64,000 nucleotides of DNA from contig NC_084815.1 of the NCBI RefSeq assembly GCF_963583255.1, forward strand, positions 9,905,724-9,969,723, given 5' to 3'. Position numbers and translations under genes: made by a program. Below, one piece after another: positions 23,491 to 35,982 of this stretch. The number at the start of each line of letters is the position of its first letter. Position 1 is the stretch's first letter. A model generated the notes under the pieces. That model worked only from the letters and a program-made list of their open reading frames with translations. It did not search any database and had not been told where the DNA came from. Source of the DNA: Pyrus communis (taxonomy: Eukaryota; Streptophyta; Magnoliopsida; Rosales; Rosaceae).

Positions 23491-24218
23491 ATACTACCTG
23501 AAACAAAGTAACACCAGTGTGAATGAAAATCAAGAAGCAAACAACAATGAAAAGAACAAAAATAAACTTAAAAACGTTTGAAAAGACTCAAGGGCTGTGG
23601 AACTAAACGCTTAGAACACTTAAACAATCCTAAAACCCAAAACAGCAACTAGAAGACTCAAAATTGCCTAAAAACCACTTTCTGGGCAGTTTTGAGCACC
23701 TACACTAATTTGGACGAAATTGGATGGAAACTTGCATCAAAACACTTATAAACACAAATCAAAACACTTTCTAACTAATTTGGACAAAACAAAGACTCAA
23801 AGGACTCAAAACAGATTCACAAGACTCAAAACAAGCTAAAAACTCTCAAAACTGCCTAAAAACACAAACTGGGCAGTTTTGACACTAAACTCAATTTTGG
23901 ACGAAAATTAGGTTTGAGCTTGACTCAAAATGCTTCAAAACACAAGATAAGACAGATTCTAAGCCTAAAACTTAACAAAATATGGGGGAAATTGTATTTG
24001 GACGAAATGCAATTAAATGGACAGATTATAAAGAAAACAGATTGTAAAGCAAATTGATGTAAACCAATGGATAATGGAATGGCTAAGGTCTTCCTCTCTA
24101 CTCACGAAATATATGCAACTTAAACCAACTTCCAGTTATCAATTCGACAATTGATGAACCTTGACACTAATCAAAATAGTGAACAAGCAAACAAGCAATT
24201 ACAAGGGACTGAAATCAG
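23491..24218 (-). other. Untranslated leader of element B
   Basis: AT-rich, with many repeats of gactcaaaac/ctgcccagtttt type words. No gene. Element D and D' lack about 380 bp spanning the gag start and part of this leader. Confidence 0.75.
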
Positions 24219-24236
24219 TCCCCGGCAACGGCGCCA
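24219..24236 (-). other. Primer-binding site of element B (tRNA-Asp)
   Basis: Perfect 18-base site TGGCGCCGTTGCCGGGGA on the minus strand, four bases from the LTR. Confidence 0.88.
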
Positions 24237-24240
24237 TTTT

Positions 24241-26029
24241 TGTTGATGTAATATTCCTTCCTAATGCTAGAATATATTTAGTATAATGGCATAAGTAAGG
24301 GTGTCGAATCCACAGGGACTAATTGGACCTATGTAATCACTTGTTTTGCAAGAACTTCTATGAAATGAACCAAACTAATCAAATTGAGCAGATTTGTTGT
24401 TGTTACTTGAAAGCAAAAATAAAAGAAGTAAACACAACTAAATGAATCAACAACTAATAGAATAGGATAGTATCAATGGAAATGAAGCTAGGGATTCGGT
24501 TTCACCATTGCTCAACTAAGTCCATGTTTGTCAAGTTAGTTTGTACTCATTCATCTACCTATTTCTTGAGTTTGTTTCACTTGGATATGATCAACCATAT
24601 GATGTGTGGATTTGATCAAATGTCTCTAATCATGAACCTAATTGTGATGTGCAACTTTGGTTCATAATCAAGATTATGTAATGTACGAGAAACTTTCATA
24701 AAACCAAAGGGATTAACTCGGCAGGATGTGTGCTAAACACTCCCTTCATTCATTCACATATCTACCAAGATTATACATGATGTGTGTTCTAATCTTGGCT
24801 ACACAACTTTGTGATTAATTCAAATGATGATCAAACATTAAAATCAACACACAAAGTCACCATTAAAACAGAAAATGAAACAAGAAATAGATGGACAAAA
24901 TGAGCATTCTAACTTAATTACATAGCAAACTTTGCAAGGTTACATCGAATCCCTAGAGGAAGCTTAGTTACAATTCATGTCTACAAAAGATTTGACATAA
25001 AAGTATAAAACATGAATGAACATGGAATTGATAAGAATGAACCCTTGAAGCAAAACTGATGTTGAAGTCCTTGAAGAGTTCCTTGGTGTTGCTTCTCCAA
25101 ATGTGGTGCGGATGAAGTAGATTGGTTTGGTTTGGATGATTTCTGCCCTTAGGACAGAAATGGACAGAGAATGGAGTGAAATGGGAGAGGTTATGGGTGT
25201 GTAAATGGACTGAAATGAAGAGGGAAACTTGCGGATGGGAAAGGGAGAGAATAATGGACAGTTTCTATGAAAGGAAAAGAATGTAGAATACAATGGTATG
25301 GAGAGGAAGAATCCGAGTGCATGATGGACAGAAAAATGGAGCAAAATAGAGTGTGTGTGATCCCCCCAACAATCAGATTGGATCTAGGAGTTGTTTAACT
25401 CAGATGGCAGAGCATAATTCAGATGGAATGATGGGTTTCTGAGTGTAGTGGACGCATGGCTTGGACAACTCTGCAAGTATGTGGATATTTAATTCAAGAA
25501 ACATGTGCAAAGTCTGCCACAAGGGAGTGGACAATCTGAAACTTGGTTAGAATAATCTGGACATGGGAATGGAAGTGCAAAGGTGATTTGTTTCGGATGT
25601 GGAAATGCACAAGGGAGCTGGAAATGCATGAGAGTGCTCGGCAAAGTGTTTGAACATGCATGTGAATGCATGTTTTGGTGTTGAAACCACCTAATCTGAC
25701 TTCAATGCTTGTTTTGTTTAGAATCACTCAAAATGGCCGAATTGCACCACTTAACATTTTCACATCATTTCCTGAAATTCCAGCATTCAAACGTCTCCTA
25801 GGTTCTTCATTTGGACTTCAATTTAAATCCCTAGAATCCTTTCCACGTTTTGAGTAATGCTCAGCTACCAAAAGGAATGTTTTTACTCTATTTGTCTTCT
25901 CATTGATCCAAACTCACCCTTGGCTGCACACTAACACCAAATAATGTAAAATGCAACTAGTTTAATCCAAAACAATCACAAAGACACCAAATAAGGAAGA
26001 TATAAATGCATGCAAAATGTGACTTATCA
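24241..26029 (-). repeat. 5' LTR of element B
   Basis: Same termini and length (1789 bp) as the copy at 644-2432, and nearly identical. Followed on the right by the target duplication tttgg. Confidence 0.93.
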
Positions 26030-26034
26030 TTTGG
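26030..26034. repeat. Target site duplication of element B, right copy (tttgg)
   Basis: Matches 639-643. Confidence 0.85.
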
Positions 26035-26962
26035 GGAATACCAATGTGATGAAGACTAAGGGCAGATTGAGTTATAAAGCAAGATTGTGGCGTGTACCGA
26101 GGGCACCTATGTTGAAAATGTTTCTAAAAAAAAAGAAAAAAAAGAAAGAGGATCAAAGTGGATACAAACTCCAAATCGCCTAATTATAAAGCATAGGGCC
26201 TGTACGCCAAAAACAAAAGAAGACAAATGCCAGTGAAGAGCCTCAAAGACACCTTGGTAGGCCCCAAGCTCTAGTTTTTCATATCACCTCTTTCGTAACC
26301 TATACCCTAAGCCTTGCATTACAACCTTGAGAAAGACCTAGCTGATCATTAAGGATGTATTCATGGGTGATGGTAAGTGTGTGTGTTATCTATATTCTTA
26401 GCATTTGATTCATTTCATGAGATCTACTCAGAAACTGTGCTTCCATTTCAGATTTCATATGTGAGAATTTTGATTTCCTTTACATAATTTCACTCATATA
26501 TGTTGTTGAGAGACTAAACCTTAAGATCTGAGTGAAAACTTGAGTGGAAGATGTGAGGAGTAGAGTTGAGGCGAATTCTATCTTAAGCATTTGGGTATGG
26601 TGACTTTGAAGTCGTAAGACATGGAGAAATATCTTTATACGTTACAATTGATACGATTCTTTGAAGTGGAAAACTTTTGAGTTGATTGAATGACAAAACC
26701 TTCATTGGTTCTTATTAGTTTGTTTAAAGCATGTTTTAGCCAAATTGTTTGCAGTGTTTGTAGATGTTTGTGGGTGTCATCACTGTAAACCCTCAGGAGA
26801 CACAACTCCTCCATCTAGGGACACCTAGGGGTTCAAAGGCTTGTTGCACATGCTCAGTGCAATCGTTTAGCCAGCGAAAGTGGTTTAGTTAGATGTTTGT
26901 GTTTTGTGTGTTTTAGTTTTAAGTTTGCTCGAGGACTAGCAAAAACCAGGTTTGGGGGTATT
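26035..26962 (+). other. 3' noncoding region of element C, right half, with polypurine tract
   Basis: Colinear with the reverse complement of 2433-3200 in element B from about 26220 onward. Ends with gctcgaggactagcaaaa (about 26928-26945) and the tract aggtttgggggtatt just before the LTR. No gene. Confidence 0.8.
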
Positions 26963-28907
26963 TGATAAGTCAAATTCTGCATGCATTTTTATCTTCCTTA
27001 TTTGGCATCTTTGTGATTGTTTTGGATTAAACTAGTTGCATTTTACATTATTTGGTGTTAGTGTGCAGCCAAGTGTGAATTTGGATCACTGGGAATGCAC
27101 ATGAAGTAAAAACATTCCAGAAAAGATGTGAAGTGTTAAGAAATGCAATTCGGCCATATTGGGTGATTCTAAACAAGGCAAAATCATTGAAGTCAGCTAT
27201 GTGGTTCCAACATCAAAACATGCATTCACATGCATGTCTCAACCTTGGCCGTGTGTTCCCATATCATCCCATCACTTTATGCACTTGTAGCACCAAGTCA
27301 GATTGTGCATTCCACTACTTGTCCACCTCCCTTTTGCGCCAAAAACACCCATTTCCATCACTTAATTCATTTCAGCCATTTTGACACCAACAAACACAAT
27401 CATTCCATTCCGTGCAGATTCCATGTTTTAACACCCAAAACATCCCTCACATGCATGACTCACAATCTGACCTTACACTCCATTATCTTTCTCCACTTCA
27501 TCTTTGCAGAAATTCACATGCATTGTGATTAAACAAACCACTCCTTGCAACCATCATTTCAGAAATCCAACTCATCCCTTTATCCATGCCATGTGCCTAT
27601 TTCACCTTTCCAGAATTTGTACAAACAATTCACTTTTGGCAGATTCCACTCACTTGTTGCAGCAAGGACACATGCATTTTGATTAAACAAACCACATCTT
27701 TGCAGACCTTGTCCATGCCGTGAGAACAACACCTCAGAAACCCATTCAAGTCCAGCTCATTTGATGCCATTCCATCACTTATGCACTGCCATCTGAGTTA
27801 AACATTTAAAAGATCCAATCTGATTGTGTAAGACACATTTTTTTCTATAAAACAAGGCTCACTTGACACAACAAAGGGTTCCGCAAGTTTTCTTCTTCAA
27901 CCAGTCCATTACACACCCATAACCTCTCCCATTTCACTCCATTCTCTGTCCATTTTCTGTCCCAAGGGCAGAAACCATTCAACCAAGCCATTCTACCTTC
28001 ATCCGCACCACATTTGGAGAAGCAACACCAAGGAACTCTTCAAGGACTTCAACATCAGTTTTGCTTCAAGGGTTTCTCCTTCTTAATCTTATGTTCACTC
28101 ATGTTATTTATTTTTATGTTAAACCTTTGTAAACATGAAGTGTAACTAATCTTCCTCTAGGGATTCGATGTAACCTTGCAAAGTTTGCCATGTAATTAAG
28201 TTAGAATGCTCAGTTTGTCCATCTATTTCTTGTTTCATTTTCTGTTTTAATGGTGACTTAGTGTGTTGATTTTAATGTTTGATCATCATTTGAATTAATC
28301 ACAAAGTTGTGTAGCCAAGATTAGAACACACATCATGCATAATCTTGGTAGATATGTGAATGAATGAAGGGAGTGTTTAGCACACATCCTGCCGAGTTAT
28401 TCCCTTTGGTTTTATGAAAGTTTCTTGTACATTACATAATCTTGATTATGAACCAAAGTTGCACATCACAATTAGGTTCATGATTAGAGACATTTGATCA
28501 AATCCACACATCATATGGTTGATCATATCCAAGTGAAACAAACTCAACAAATAGGTAGATGAATGAGTACAAACTAACTTGACAAACATGGACTTAGTTG
28601 AGCAATGGTGAAACCGAATCCCTAGCTTCATTTCCATTGATACTATCCTATTACATTAGTTGTTGATTCATTTATTTGTGTTTACTTCATTTTCTCATGC
28701 TTTCAAGTTACAACAACAAATCTGTCTATTTAGACTAGTTTGATTCATTTCCAAATCTGCCTAGTTTGTTTAGTTTGATTCATTTCTTAGAGTTCTTGCA
28801 AAACAAGTAGTTACATAGGTCCAATTAGTCCCTGCGGATTCGACACCCTTGCTTGTGCCATTATACTAAATATATTCTAGCATTAGGAAGGAATTAATAC
28901 ATCAACA
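26963..28907 (+). repeat. 3' LTR of element C
   Basis: Begins TGATAAGTCA and ends CATCAACA; 1945 bp. It is more diverged from the B LTRs than they are from each other. A TATAAAA box is at 27846-27852. Immediately followed by element D RNase H sequence on the minus strand. Confidence 0.88.
27846..27852 (+). promoter_or_regulatory. TATA box of the element C LTR
   Basis: TATAAAA in the context ttctataaaacaagg. The same context is in D (34057-34063, minus) and D' (36929-36935). Confidence 0.6.
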
Positions 28908-31900
28908 GAATAGTTAAGTTGGGCATCATGCAGAGTCCTGCTTGCATAATAGATCACATGTGGACGCTTGTTCACCCTTTGCCCTAAAACTCCACCAATA
29001 GCATAGTCAGAGGCATCACACATTAATTCAAAAGGTAATGACCAATCTGGTGCCATAATAATAGGGGCCGAGGTTAGTTCATATTTCAAGGTATTGAATG
29101 CATCCATACAAGCCTTATCAAAATGAAATACAACATCTTTAGCTAACAGATTGCATAATAGACGAGTGATCATTGAAAAGTTCTTAATGAAACGACGATA
29201 AAAACCCGCATGGCCCAAAAAACTTCTTACTCCCTTCACAGTGGTGGGGGCTACCATATTAGTGATGACGTCAATTTTGGCTTTATCCACCTCCATTCCT
29301 TTGCTAGAGATTACATGTCCCAACACAATTCCTTGTTTCACCATAAATTGGCACTTTTCCCAATTGAGAACCAAATTTGTTTCTTGACATCTTTGAAGTA
29401 CTAAAGAGAGATGGTTAAGACATTCATCAAAAGAGGAACCAAACACTGAGAAGTCATCCATAAATACCTCAATGAATCTTTCTACCATGTCAGAAAAGAT
29501 GGCCAACATGCATCTTTGGAATGTTGCTGGAGCATTGCAAAGTCCAAAAGGCATTCTTCGGTATGCAAATGTGCCAAAGGGGCAAGTAAAGGTTGTTTTC
29601 TCTTGATCCTCCGGAGCGATTGCAATTTGATTGTAACCTGAGTAACCATCCAGAAAACAATAATGTGAGTAACCCGCCAATCTCTCAAGCATTTGATCTA
29701 TGAAAGGCATAGGAAAGTAATCTTTTCTAGTGCTAGAGTTCAACTTCCTGTAATAGGTGCAAACACGCCAACTGGCTGTGGGCTTTGTGGGCACAAGCTC
29801 ATTATTTTCATTCCTCATTACTGTGATTCCCACCTTCTTAGGTACCACTTGAATAGCACTCACCCATTTGCTATCAGAAATGGGATATATGATCCCCACA
29901 TCTAACAATTTCAACACCTCATTCCTAACAACCTCCTTCATGTGTGGATTAAGTCTTCTTTGTGGCTCACGGGTTGACTTTGCCCCTTCCTCCAAAAGAA
30001 TCCTATGCATGCACATGGTAGGGCTTATTCCCTTGATATCTGCAATAGACCAACCAAAAACTGATTTGAACTCTTTTAACACCCTAATTAGTTTATCTTC
30101 TTCATTTGGGGTGAGATCCGAAGCTATGATAATTGGAAGAGTTTCAAATTCAGCTAGATATGCATATTTTAGATGTGGTGGAAGTGGTTTAAGTTCAAGT
30201 TTTGGTGCCTTAACAGTGGAAGGAGTTAGATGTGACATTGATGATTCTAAAGGCTCTAAAAGAGGTGAAACATTCAAAGGATACAATGCTAATGCTTCCA
30301 AAGCAGCTACTTCTTCCATGAGTGCATCTTCCTCATCAAACTCATCTTGAGATTGACTCAAAACAGTCTGCAATGGTTCATTCGCTTGTGCCTGTAAGAA
30401 TTTAGAGAATACAAGTGAATCAAGCACATCAATGGCATAACAATCAAGAGATGAAGAAGGATGAGAAAGAGATTCAAACACTTTGAATTGAACTGTCTCT
30501 CCTAACACTGTCATAGTGAGGAGTCCATTTTGCACATCAATGATGGTCTTGGCCGTGGCCATGAAAGGTCTCCCAAGCAATATTGGCAACTCACGATCAT
30601 GTATAGGAGCTTCTTTCATGTCCAACACTACAAAATCTGCAGGCAAGATTAGTTTATCAACTTGGACTAGAATATCTTCTACTATACCTCTTGGATATTT
30701 CACGGATCTGTCTGCAAGTTGTAATGAAATGGTGGTGGCTTTCAAATCTCCCAAACCTAGTTGAAGGTACACTGAATAAGGCATTAAGTTGATGCTAGCA
30801 CCCAAATCAAGCATTGCCTTCTCTACTTTCTTGTCCCCTATAGTGATGTTGATAGAGAAACTTCCTGGATCCTTGAGCTTTGGTGGAAGTTTTCTTTGCA
30901 AAACTGCACTCACATTCTCAGACACCACAACCTTCTCATGTGGTCCATACTTCCTTTTGTAGCTGTTTAACTCCTTGAAGAACTTCCCATATGCCGGCAT
31001 GTTCCTAATGACATCAAGCAAAGGTAAGTTAACATTCACTTTGCTTAGTATATCAAAAATCTCTTTAAATGACTTATCCTGCTTGCTCTTGGCAAGTCTT
31101 CCAGGGAATGGTATTGGTGGAGTGTATGGTTTCTCGGCCTTGTGAAGATTTGGTGCTTCAAATGAGGAAGTAGCATGGCTTGGTTCCTCATTTGGTTTCT
31201 CATTGTCTCCTTGAGTAACACCTGCATTCACATGATCATATTCATTAGTAACTTCATTGCCAACTCTATTATTAATAACCTTACCACTTCTAAGTGTAGT
31301 GATTGCTTTGGCTTGCTCTTGGTTGCTTTGGAGTATCACGGGTTGGCTTGGAAACTTCCTAACCTCTCTTTGGTTCAAGGCATCTGCAATCTGCCCCAAT
31401 TGTGTCTCCATTTTGGTTAGGGCTGCTGAATGTTGTTGGAGAGTGCTATTTGTGGAATGTTGGAATTGCAAAGTGTTTTAGGCTAACAACTTAACCGTAT
31501 CCTCAAGGGTAGTGGCAGGTTTTGGTTGGAAATTTTGGAATTGATTGTTGTTCTTCCATGAAAGGTTGGGATGATCTCTCCAACTCGGGTTATATGTATT
31601 GGAATACATATCATTCCTTGGTCTTTGATTGTAAGAATTCATTAGGTTGACTTGCTCTTGAACATACTCGGGGTAAGCCTCCCTAGATGGACATTGATGA
31701 GTAGGGTGGTTTGGTAAGTTGCAAATGGCACACACTTCATTTGCTTTTGGCACCATGTTGAGCACGGATTCAAGCTTCCTTTCTAGGTTAGCTACCTGCA
31801 ACAAAAGCTCATGATTAAAACTTGTTTCATAGACTCCAACTTTCTTACCCCTTAAATCTTTGTGTTGAGCATTAGACCCCAACATCTCATAAATGTTATA

Positions 31901-32599
31901 TGACTCTTGAGCATTCTTTTTCTTCAATGCTCCACCTGCTGCATTATCAACAGTTGATTGACATGTTTCGGTTAGTCCATCATAGAAAATTTGCATTTGT
32001 AAGTGAAAAGGTAACCCATGGTGTGGACATTGTATCAAAAGGCCTTTAAAACGCTCCCAACACTCATTGAAAGGTTCTCCATCATCTTGTTTGAAGTTGA
32101 AGATTTGTCCCCTTAATGTGGCTGTCTTTTGAGTGGAAAAGAACTTCTCCAAGAACTTTTTAGCCACGGCATCCCATGTAGTGAGGGAACCTGGTGTTAG
32201 AGTCATCAACCAACTCTTGGCCTTATCTTTCAAGGTGTAAGGAAACACCCTCATCCTCAAATTTGCTTCACTTACTCCCTGCAAAGGTAAACCACTCACA
32301 ACATTGTAAAACTCTTTAATATGAGCTAAAGGGTCTTCATTAGGTAAGCCATAAAATGAAGGAAACATATGGAAATGCGAAGATTTGAGATCATGGTTTC
32401 TAGCTTCTGTGGGCAGCAAGATGCATGAAGGTGAATTTGGTATGATTGGTTGAGCAAAGTCCTCCAAAGCTCGAAGTTCATCTTCGTTGCCCGCCGTCTC
32501 TTCTTCTCTTTCCCAATTAAATTGCTCAGATTCTTTACTTGTTGAACTAGGCGAATTCCCTTCCTCTTCCTCACGGTTGAAAGGACTCAAAGGACTCAA
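28908..32599 (-). pseudogene. gag-pol of element D: N-terminal deletion, one nonsense codon, truncated
   Basis: The first 35-40 residues present in B are missing: a deletion of about 380 bp fused the leader to gag at NREEEE, so the apparent start at 32599 (MSPLSPF) is fortuitous. Gag keeps a full CX2CX4HX4C knuckle (CAICNLPNHPTHQC). A TAA at 31475-31477 replaces the Gln of LLAQNTLQ in B; the frame continues unbroken. Protease with DLGAS and reverse transcriptase with FMDD follow. The frame ends after DAQLNYS in RNase H, where the element C LTR begins, and a few LTR codons are read through to a chance stop. Inactive. Confidence 0.9.
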
Positions 32600-33015
32600 A
32601 ACAGATTCACAAGACTCAAAACAAGCTAAAAACTCTCAAAACTGCCTAAAAACACAAACTGGGCAGTTTTGACACTAAACTCAACTTTGGACGAAAATTA
32701 GGTTTGGGCTTGACTCAAAATGCTTCAAAACACAAGATAAGACAAATTCTAAGCTTAAGACTTAACAAAATATGGGGGGGGGGGGAATTTGTATTTGGAC
32801 GAAATTTAATTAAATGGACATATTGTAAAGAAAACAGATTGTAAAGCAAATTGATGTAAACCAATGGATAATAGAATGGCTAAGGGATTCCTCTCTACTC
32901 ACGAAATATATGCAACTTAAACCAACTTCCAGTTATCAATTCGACAAGTTATGAACCTTGACACTAATCAAAATAGCAAACAAGCAAACAAGCAATTACA
33001 AGGGACTGAAATCAG
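32600..33015 (-). other. Leader of element D
   Basis: Similar to the B leader but shorter, with a run of 12 G at 32774-32785. No gene. Confidence 0.7.
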
Positions 33016-33033
33016 TCCCCGGCAACGGCGCCA
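33016..33033 (-). other. Primer-binding site of element D (tRNA-Asp)
   Basis: Perfect 18-base match to the tRNA-Asp complement on the minus strand, four bases from the LTR. Confidence 0.88.
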
Positions 33034-33037
33034 TTTT

Positions 33038-34744
33038 TGTTGATGTATTATTCCTTCCTAATGCTAGAATATATTTAGTATAATGGCATAAGCAAGGGTG
33101 TCGAATCCACAGGGACTAATTGGACCTATGTAATCACTTGTTTTGCAAGAACTCTATGAAATGAATCAAACTAAACAGAATAGGCAAATTTGTTGTTGTA
33201 ACTTGAAAATATAAGGAAGTGAAGTAAACACAAATAAATGACTCATCAATTAATAAAATGAGATAGTACCAATGGAGATGAAACTAGGGATTCGGTTTCA
33301 CCATTGCTAAGCCAAGTCCATGTTTGTTAAGTTAGTTTATACTCATTCATCTACCTATTTCTTGAGTTTGTTTCACTTAGACATGACCAACCATATGATG
33401 TGTGGATTTGATCACATGTCTCTAATCATGAACCTAGTTGTGATGTGCAACTTTGGTTCATAATCAAGAGTATGTAATGCACAAGAAACTTTCATAAAAC
33501 CAAAAGGAATAACTCGGCAGGATGTATGCTAAACCTTCCCTTCATTCATTCACATATCTACCAAGATTATGCATGATGTGTGTTTTAATCTTGGCTACAC
33601 AACTTAGTGATTAATTCAAATGATGATCAAACATTAAAATCAACTCACTAAGTCACCATTAAATCAGAGAATGAAACAAGAAATAGACAGACAAAACCGA
33701 GCATTCTAACTTAATTACATGGCAAACTTTGCAAGGTTACATCGAATCCCTAGAGGAGGATTAGTTACAATTCATGTTCACAAAAGATTTATCATAAAAA
33801 TATAAAACATGAATGAACATAGAATTAATAAGAATAAACCCTTGAAGCAAAACTGATTTTGAAGTCCTTGAGGAGTGGCCTTCGGGGTTGGTTCTCCAAG
33901 TATGATGCAACTGAATTAGATCCGCTTGGTATGTTTTCTGCAAAGGGGAGAACAAATGGGCAGAGAATGGACAGAGAATAGGGTGAAATGGAGCGGCTAT
34001 GGGTGAATAAAGATGGAATGAATGCCGAACCCCTTGATGTGTGAAGTGTGACTTGTTTTTATAGAAGGGAATGTGGCTCCAACATTCAGATTGGATCTCA
34101 ATCTGCACAAGTGAGATGGAATAGCATCAAATGAGCTGGAATTGAATGGGTTTCTGAGGTGTTGGTCGCACGGCATGGACAGGGTCTGCAAGTGTGTGGT
34201 TTGTTTAATCAAAATGCATGTGTCCTTGCTGCAACAAGTGAGTGGAATCTGCAAAGGTGAATTGTTTGTACAAATTCTGGAAAGGTGAAGAAAGCACACG
34301 ACATGGAATGATGGAATGAGTGAATTTCAGGAATAAAGGATGCAAGGAATGGACATGATCTGCAGGTATGTGGTATATTTAATCAAGATGCATGTGGATT
34401 TCTGCAAAGATGAAATGGAGAAAGGTAATGGAATGCATAATCTGACTTGCAATCACATGGGAGTGCACGGCATGATTGTGTGGAATCTGATTTGGTGCTA
34501 GAAGTGCATAAAATGATGGGATGATATGGGAACACACGGCCAAGGTTGTGACATGCATGTGAATGCATGTTTTGGTGTTGGAACCACATAGCTGACTTCA
34601 ATGATTTTGCCTTCCCATTGATCCAAATTCACACTTGGCTGCACACTAACACCAAATAATGTAAAATGCAACTAGTTTAATCCAAAACAATCACAAAGAA
34701 GCCAAATAAGGAAGATATAAATGTATGCAAAATGTGACTTATCA
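33038..34744 (-). repeat. 5' LTR of element D
   Basis: Begins TGATAAGTCA on the minus strand at 34744 and ends CATCAACA at 33038; 1707 bp. TATA-like TATAAAA at 34057-34063 (minus). Its reverse complement recurs, nearly identical, in D'. Confidence 0.88.
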
Positions 34745-35415
34745 ATTATGCAATCATGTAGGGGACTTGTGGGGAATGTTTTGGGTTGTCGTATGCAATC
34801 ATCCAATTCAATAATGTTAGGAAGATTTGAAGGTTAATTAGTGCATCACGGTTAACTTGGAGTGTTGAGAATTAATGATTTATTGAAATGCAATTGGAAA
34901 TCGTTTTATTATGCAAGTATAACATGTATGGAGATGAACCCCTTAGCTAGCCTTCATTCCATTCAATTCTATCACACATTCACATTTACATTTTGCTTTT
35001 ACTTACAATCTGTTCTTTTAGTTTAAATTCGTCAAAACCTAAATCCCCCTTTACTTTCTTGTCAAATTAGTTAGAAATCAATTTAGTTTGTGTTTATAAG
35101 TGTTGTGATTCAATTTGTTACATAAATTCGTCCAAAGTACTCAAAGTGCTCAAAACTGCCCAGAAAGTGATTTTAAGGCAGTTTTGAGTGTTTTGGGTAA
35201 TGTTTGAGTCTTTTGGTTTGTTTTAGGGTTTTAAAGTTTAGTTTTGCATTCCTTGAGTCTAGTATAGTGTTTCATATTGTTATTTTACGTTTTTGAGTCA
35301 AATCCAAGTGGTTAACAATCCCTCCTAATCCCCGGTCCAGAACGATCCCTACTTATACTTATACTACAATTGTCAAAAAGAGGGTTTAATTTGTGTGCGT
35401 TTAAATCTCGCATCA
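34745..35415 (+). repeat. 3' portion of a family 1 LTR
   Basis: Colinear with the last 670 bp of the solo LTR (from about 53045) and ends TCTCGCATCA. The rest of the LTR is missing on the left, where D begins. The simplest reading is that D inserted into this LTR. Confidence 0.8.
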
Positions 35416-35709
35416 CCGATCCTCCTTGGGATTGGTATTGTTCTTTTACCTTTGTCGACAAACGTTTTGATCCCGCAAATCCGGCTTTTTGAAATAGTGG
35501 CGCCTCATCGATTTCTGAACGACGCCCCTTCGATTTCTAAGCAGGCGCCCCTTTGCTTTCTGAACGACACGTAGTAGTGCGGATGCGGCTCCTTTTGACA
35601 AAGCTGCACGCGTTTTCTGAAAAGCAGAGAAAGCGTCGCCGAACTTTGCGCTTGTCGGCTAAAGATGTGTAGTTGCGATGATGGCCTCCACGTGTTGTCT
35701 GAAAAGAAG
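35416..35709 (+). other. Fragment of the antisense-gene promoter region, third copy
   Basis: From about 35440 it matches 50310-50600 of F and the reverse complement of 12790-13055 of A. It contains CACGTA where F has CACGTG (35568-35573) and an intact CACGTG (35689-35694). Bases 35416-35439 match nothing else I can see here. The coding part is absent. It is a relic of another family 1 element on the minus strand. Confidence 0.7.
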
Positions 35710-35982
35710 AAATCATTGAAGTCAGCTATGTGGTTCCAACACCAAAACATGCATTCACATGCATGTCACAACCTTGGCCGTGTGTTCCCATATCATCCCA
35801 TCATTTTATGCACTTCTCGCACCAAATCAGATTCCACACAATCATGCCGTGCACTCCCATGTGATTGCAAGTCAGATTATGCATTCCATTACCTTTCTCC
35901 ATTTCATCTTTGCAGAAATCCACATGCATCTTGATTAAATATACCACATACCTGCAGATCATGTCCATTCCTTGCATCCTTT

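Larger units (their letters stand above)
644..26029 (-). mobile_element. Element B: full-span family 2 Athila-like retrotransposon with element A nested inside
   Basis: It has two LTRs of 1789 bp each (644-2432 and 24241-26029), a tRNA-Asp primer-binding site (24219-24236), gag-pol (18440-23490) and a polypurine tract (2433-2447), flanked by the tttgg duplication. The LTRs differ at only about seven positions that I could find by eye, so the insertion is young. Without A its length is about 10.1 kb. The end of integrase is missing at the A junction. With one nonsense codon and that loss, B is not autonomous. Confidence 0.93.
1..28907 (+). mobile_element. Element C: family 2 Athila-like LTR retrotransposon, 3' part only, split by element B
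   Basis: Only the 3' noncoding region (1-643 and 26035-26962) and the 3' LTR (26963-28907) lie in the window; the 5' LTR and coding region must lie to the left. The two parts were contiguous before element B inserted, because the 5-bp word tttgg flanks B on both sides (639-643 and 26030-26034). The right LTR end abuts the RNase H region of element D, which is on the other strand, so C probably inserted into D. The right flanking 5 bp are gaata; the matching left copy would be outside the window. Confidence 0.8.
32198..34606 (-). repeat. Left arm of a 2.4-kb inverted repeat (D arm)
   Basis: Pairs with 35710-38791 on the other strand: 32198-34280 with about 36708-38791, and about 34335-34606 with 35710-35982. 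It covers the gag start, leader, primer site and most of the LTR. In the gag part I find one residue change in 134. Confidence 0.8.
28908..34744 (-). mobile_element. Element D: family 2 retrotransposon, 5' LTR to RNase H, truncated by element C
   Basis: 5' LTR 33038-34744, primer-binding site 33016-33033, and gag to RNase H 28908-32599. It ends at the C LTR inside the RNase H domain. Integrase and the 3' LTR are absent and may lie left of the window on the far side of element C. Its right end breaks into a family 1 LTR fragment, suggesting D inserted into that LTR. Confidence 0.85.
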
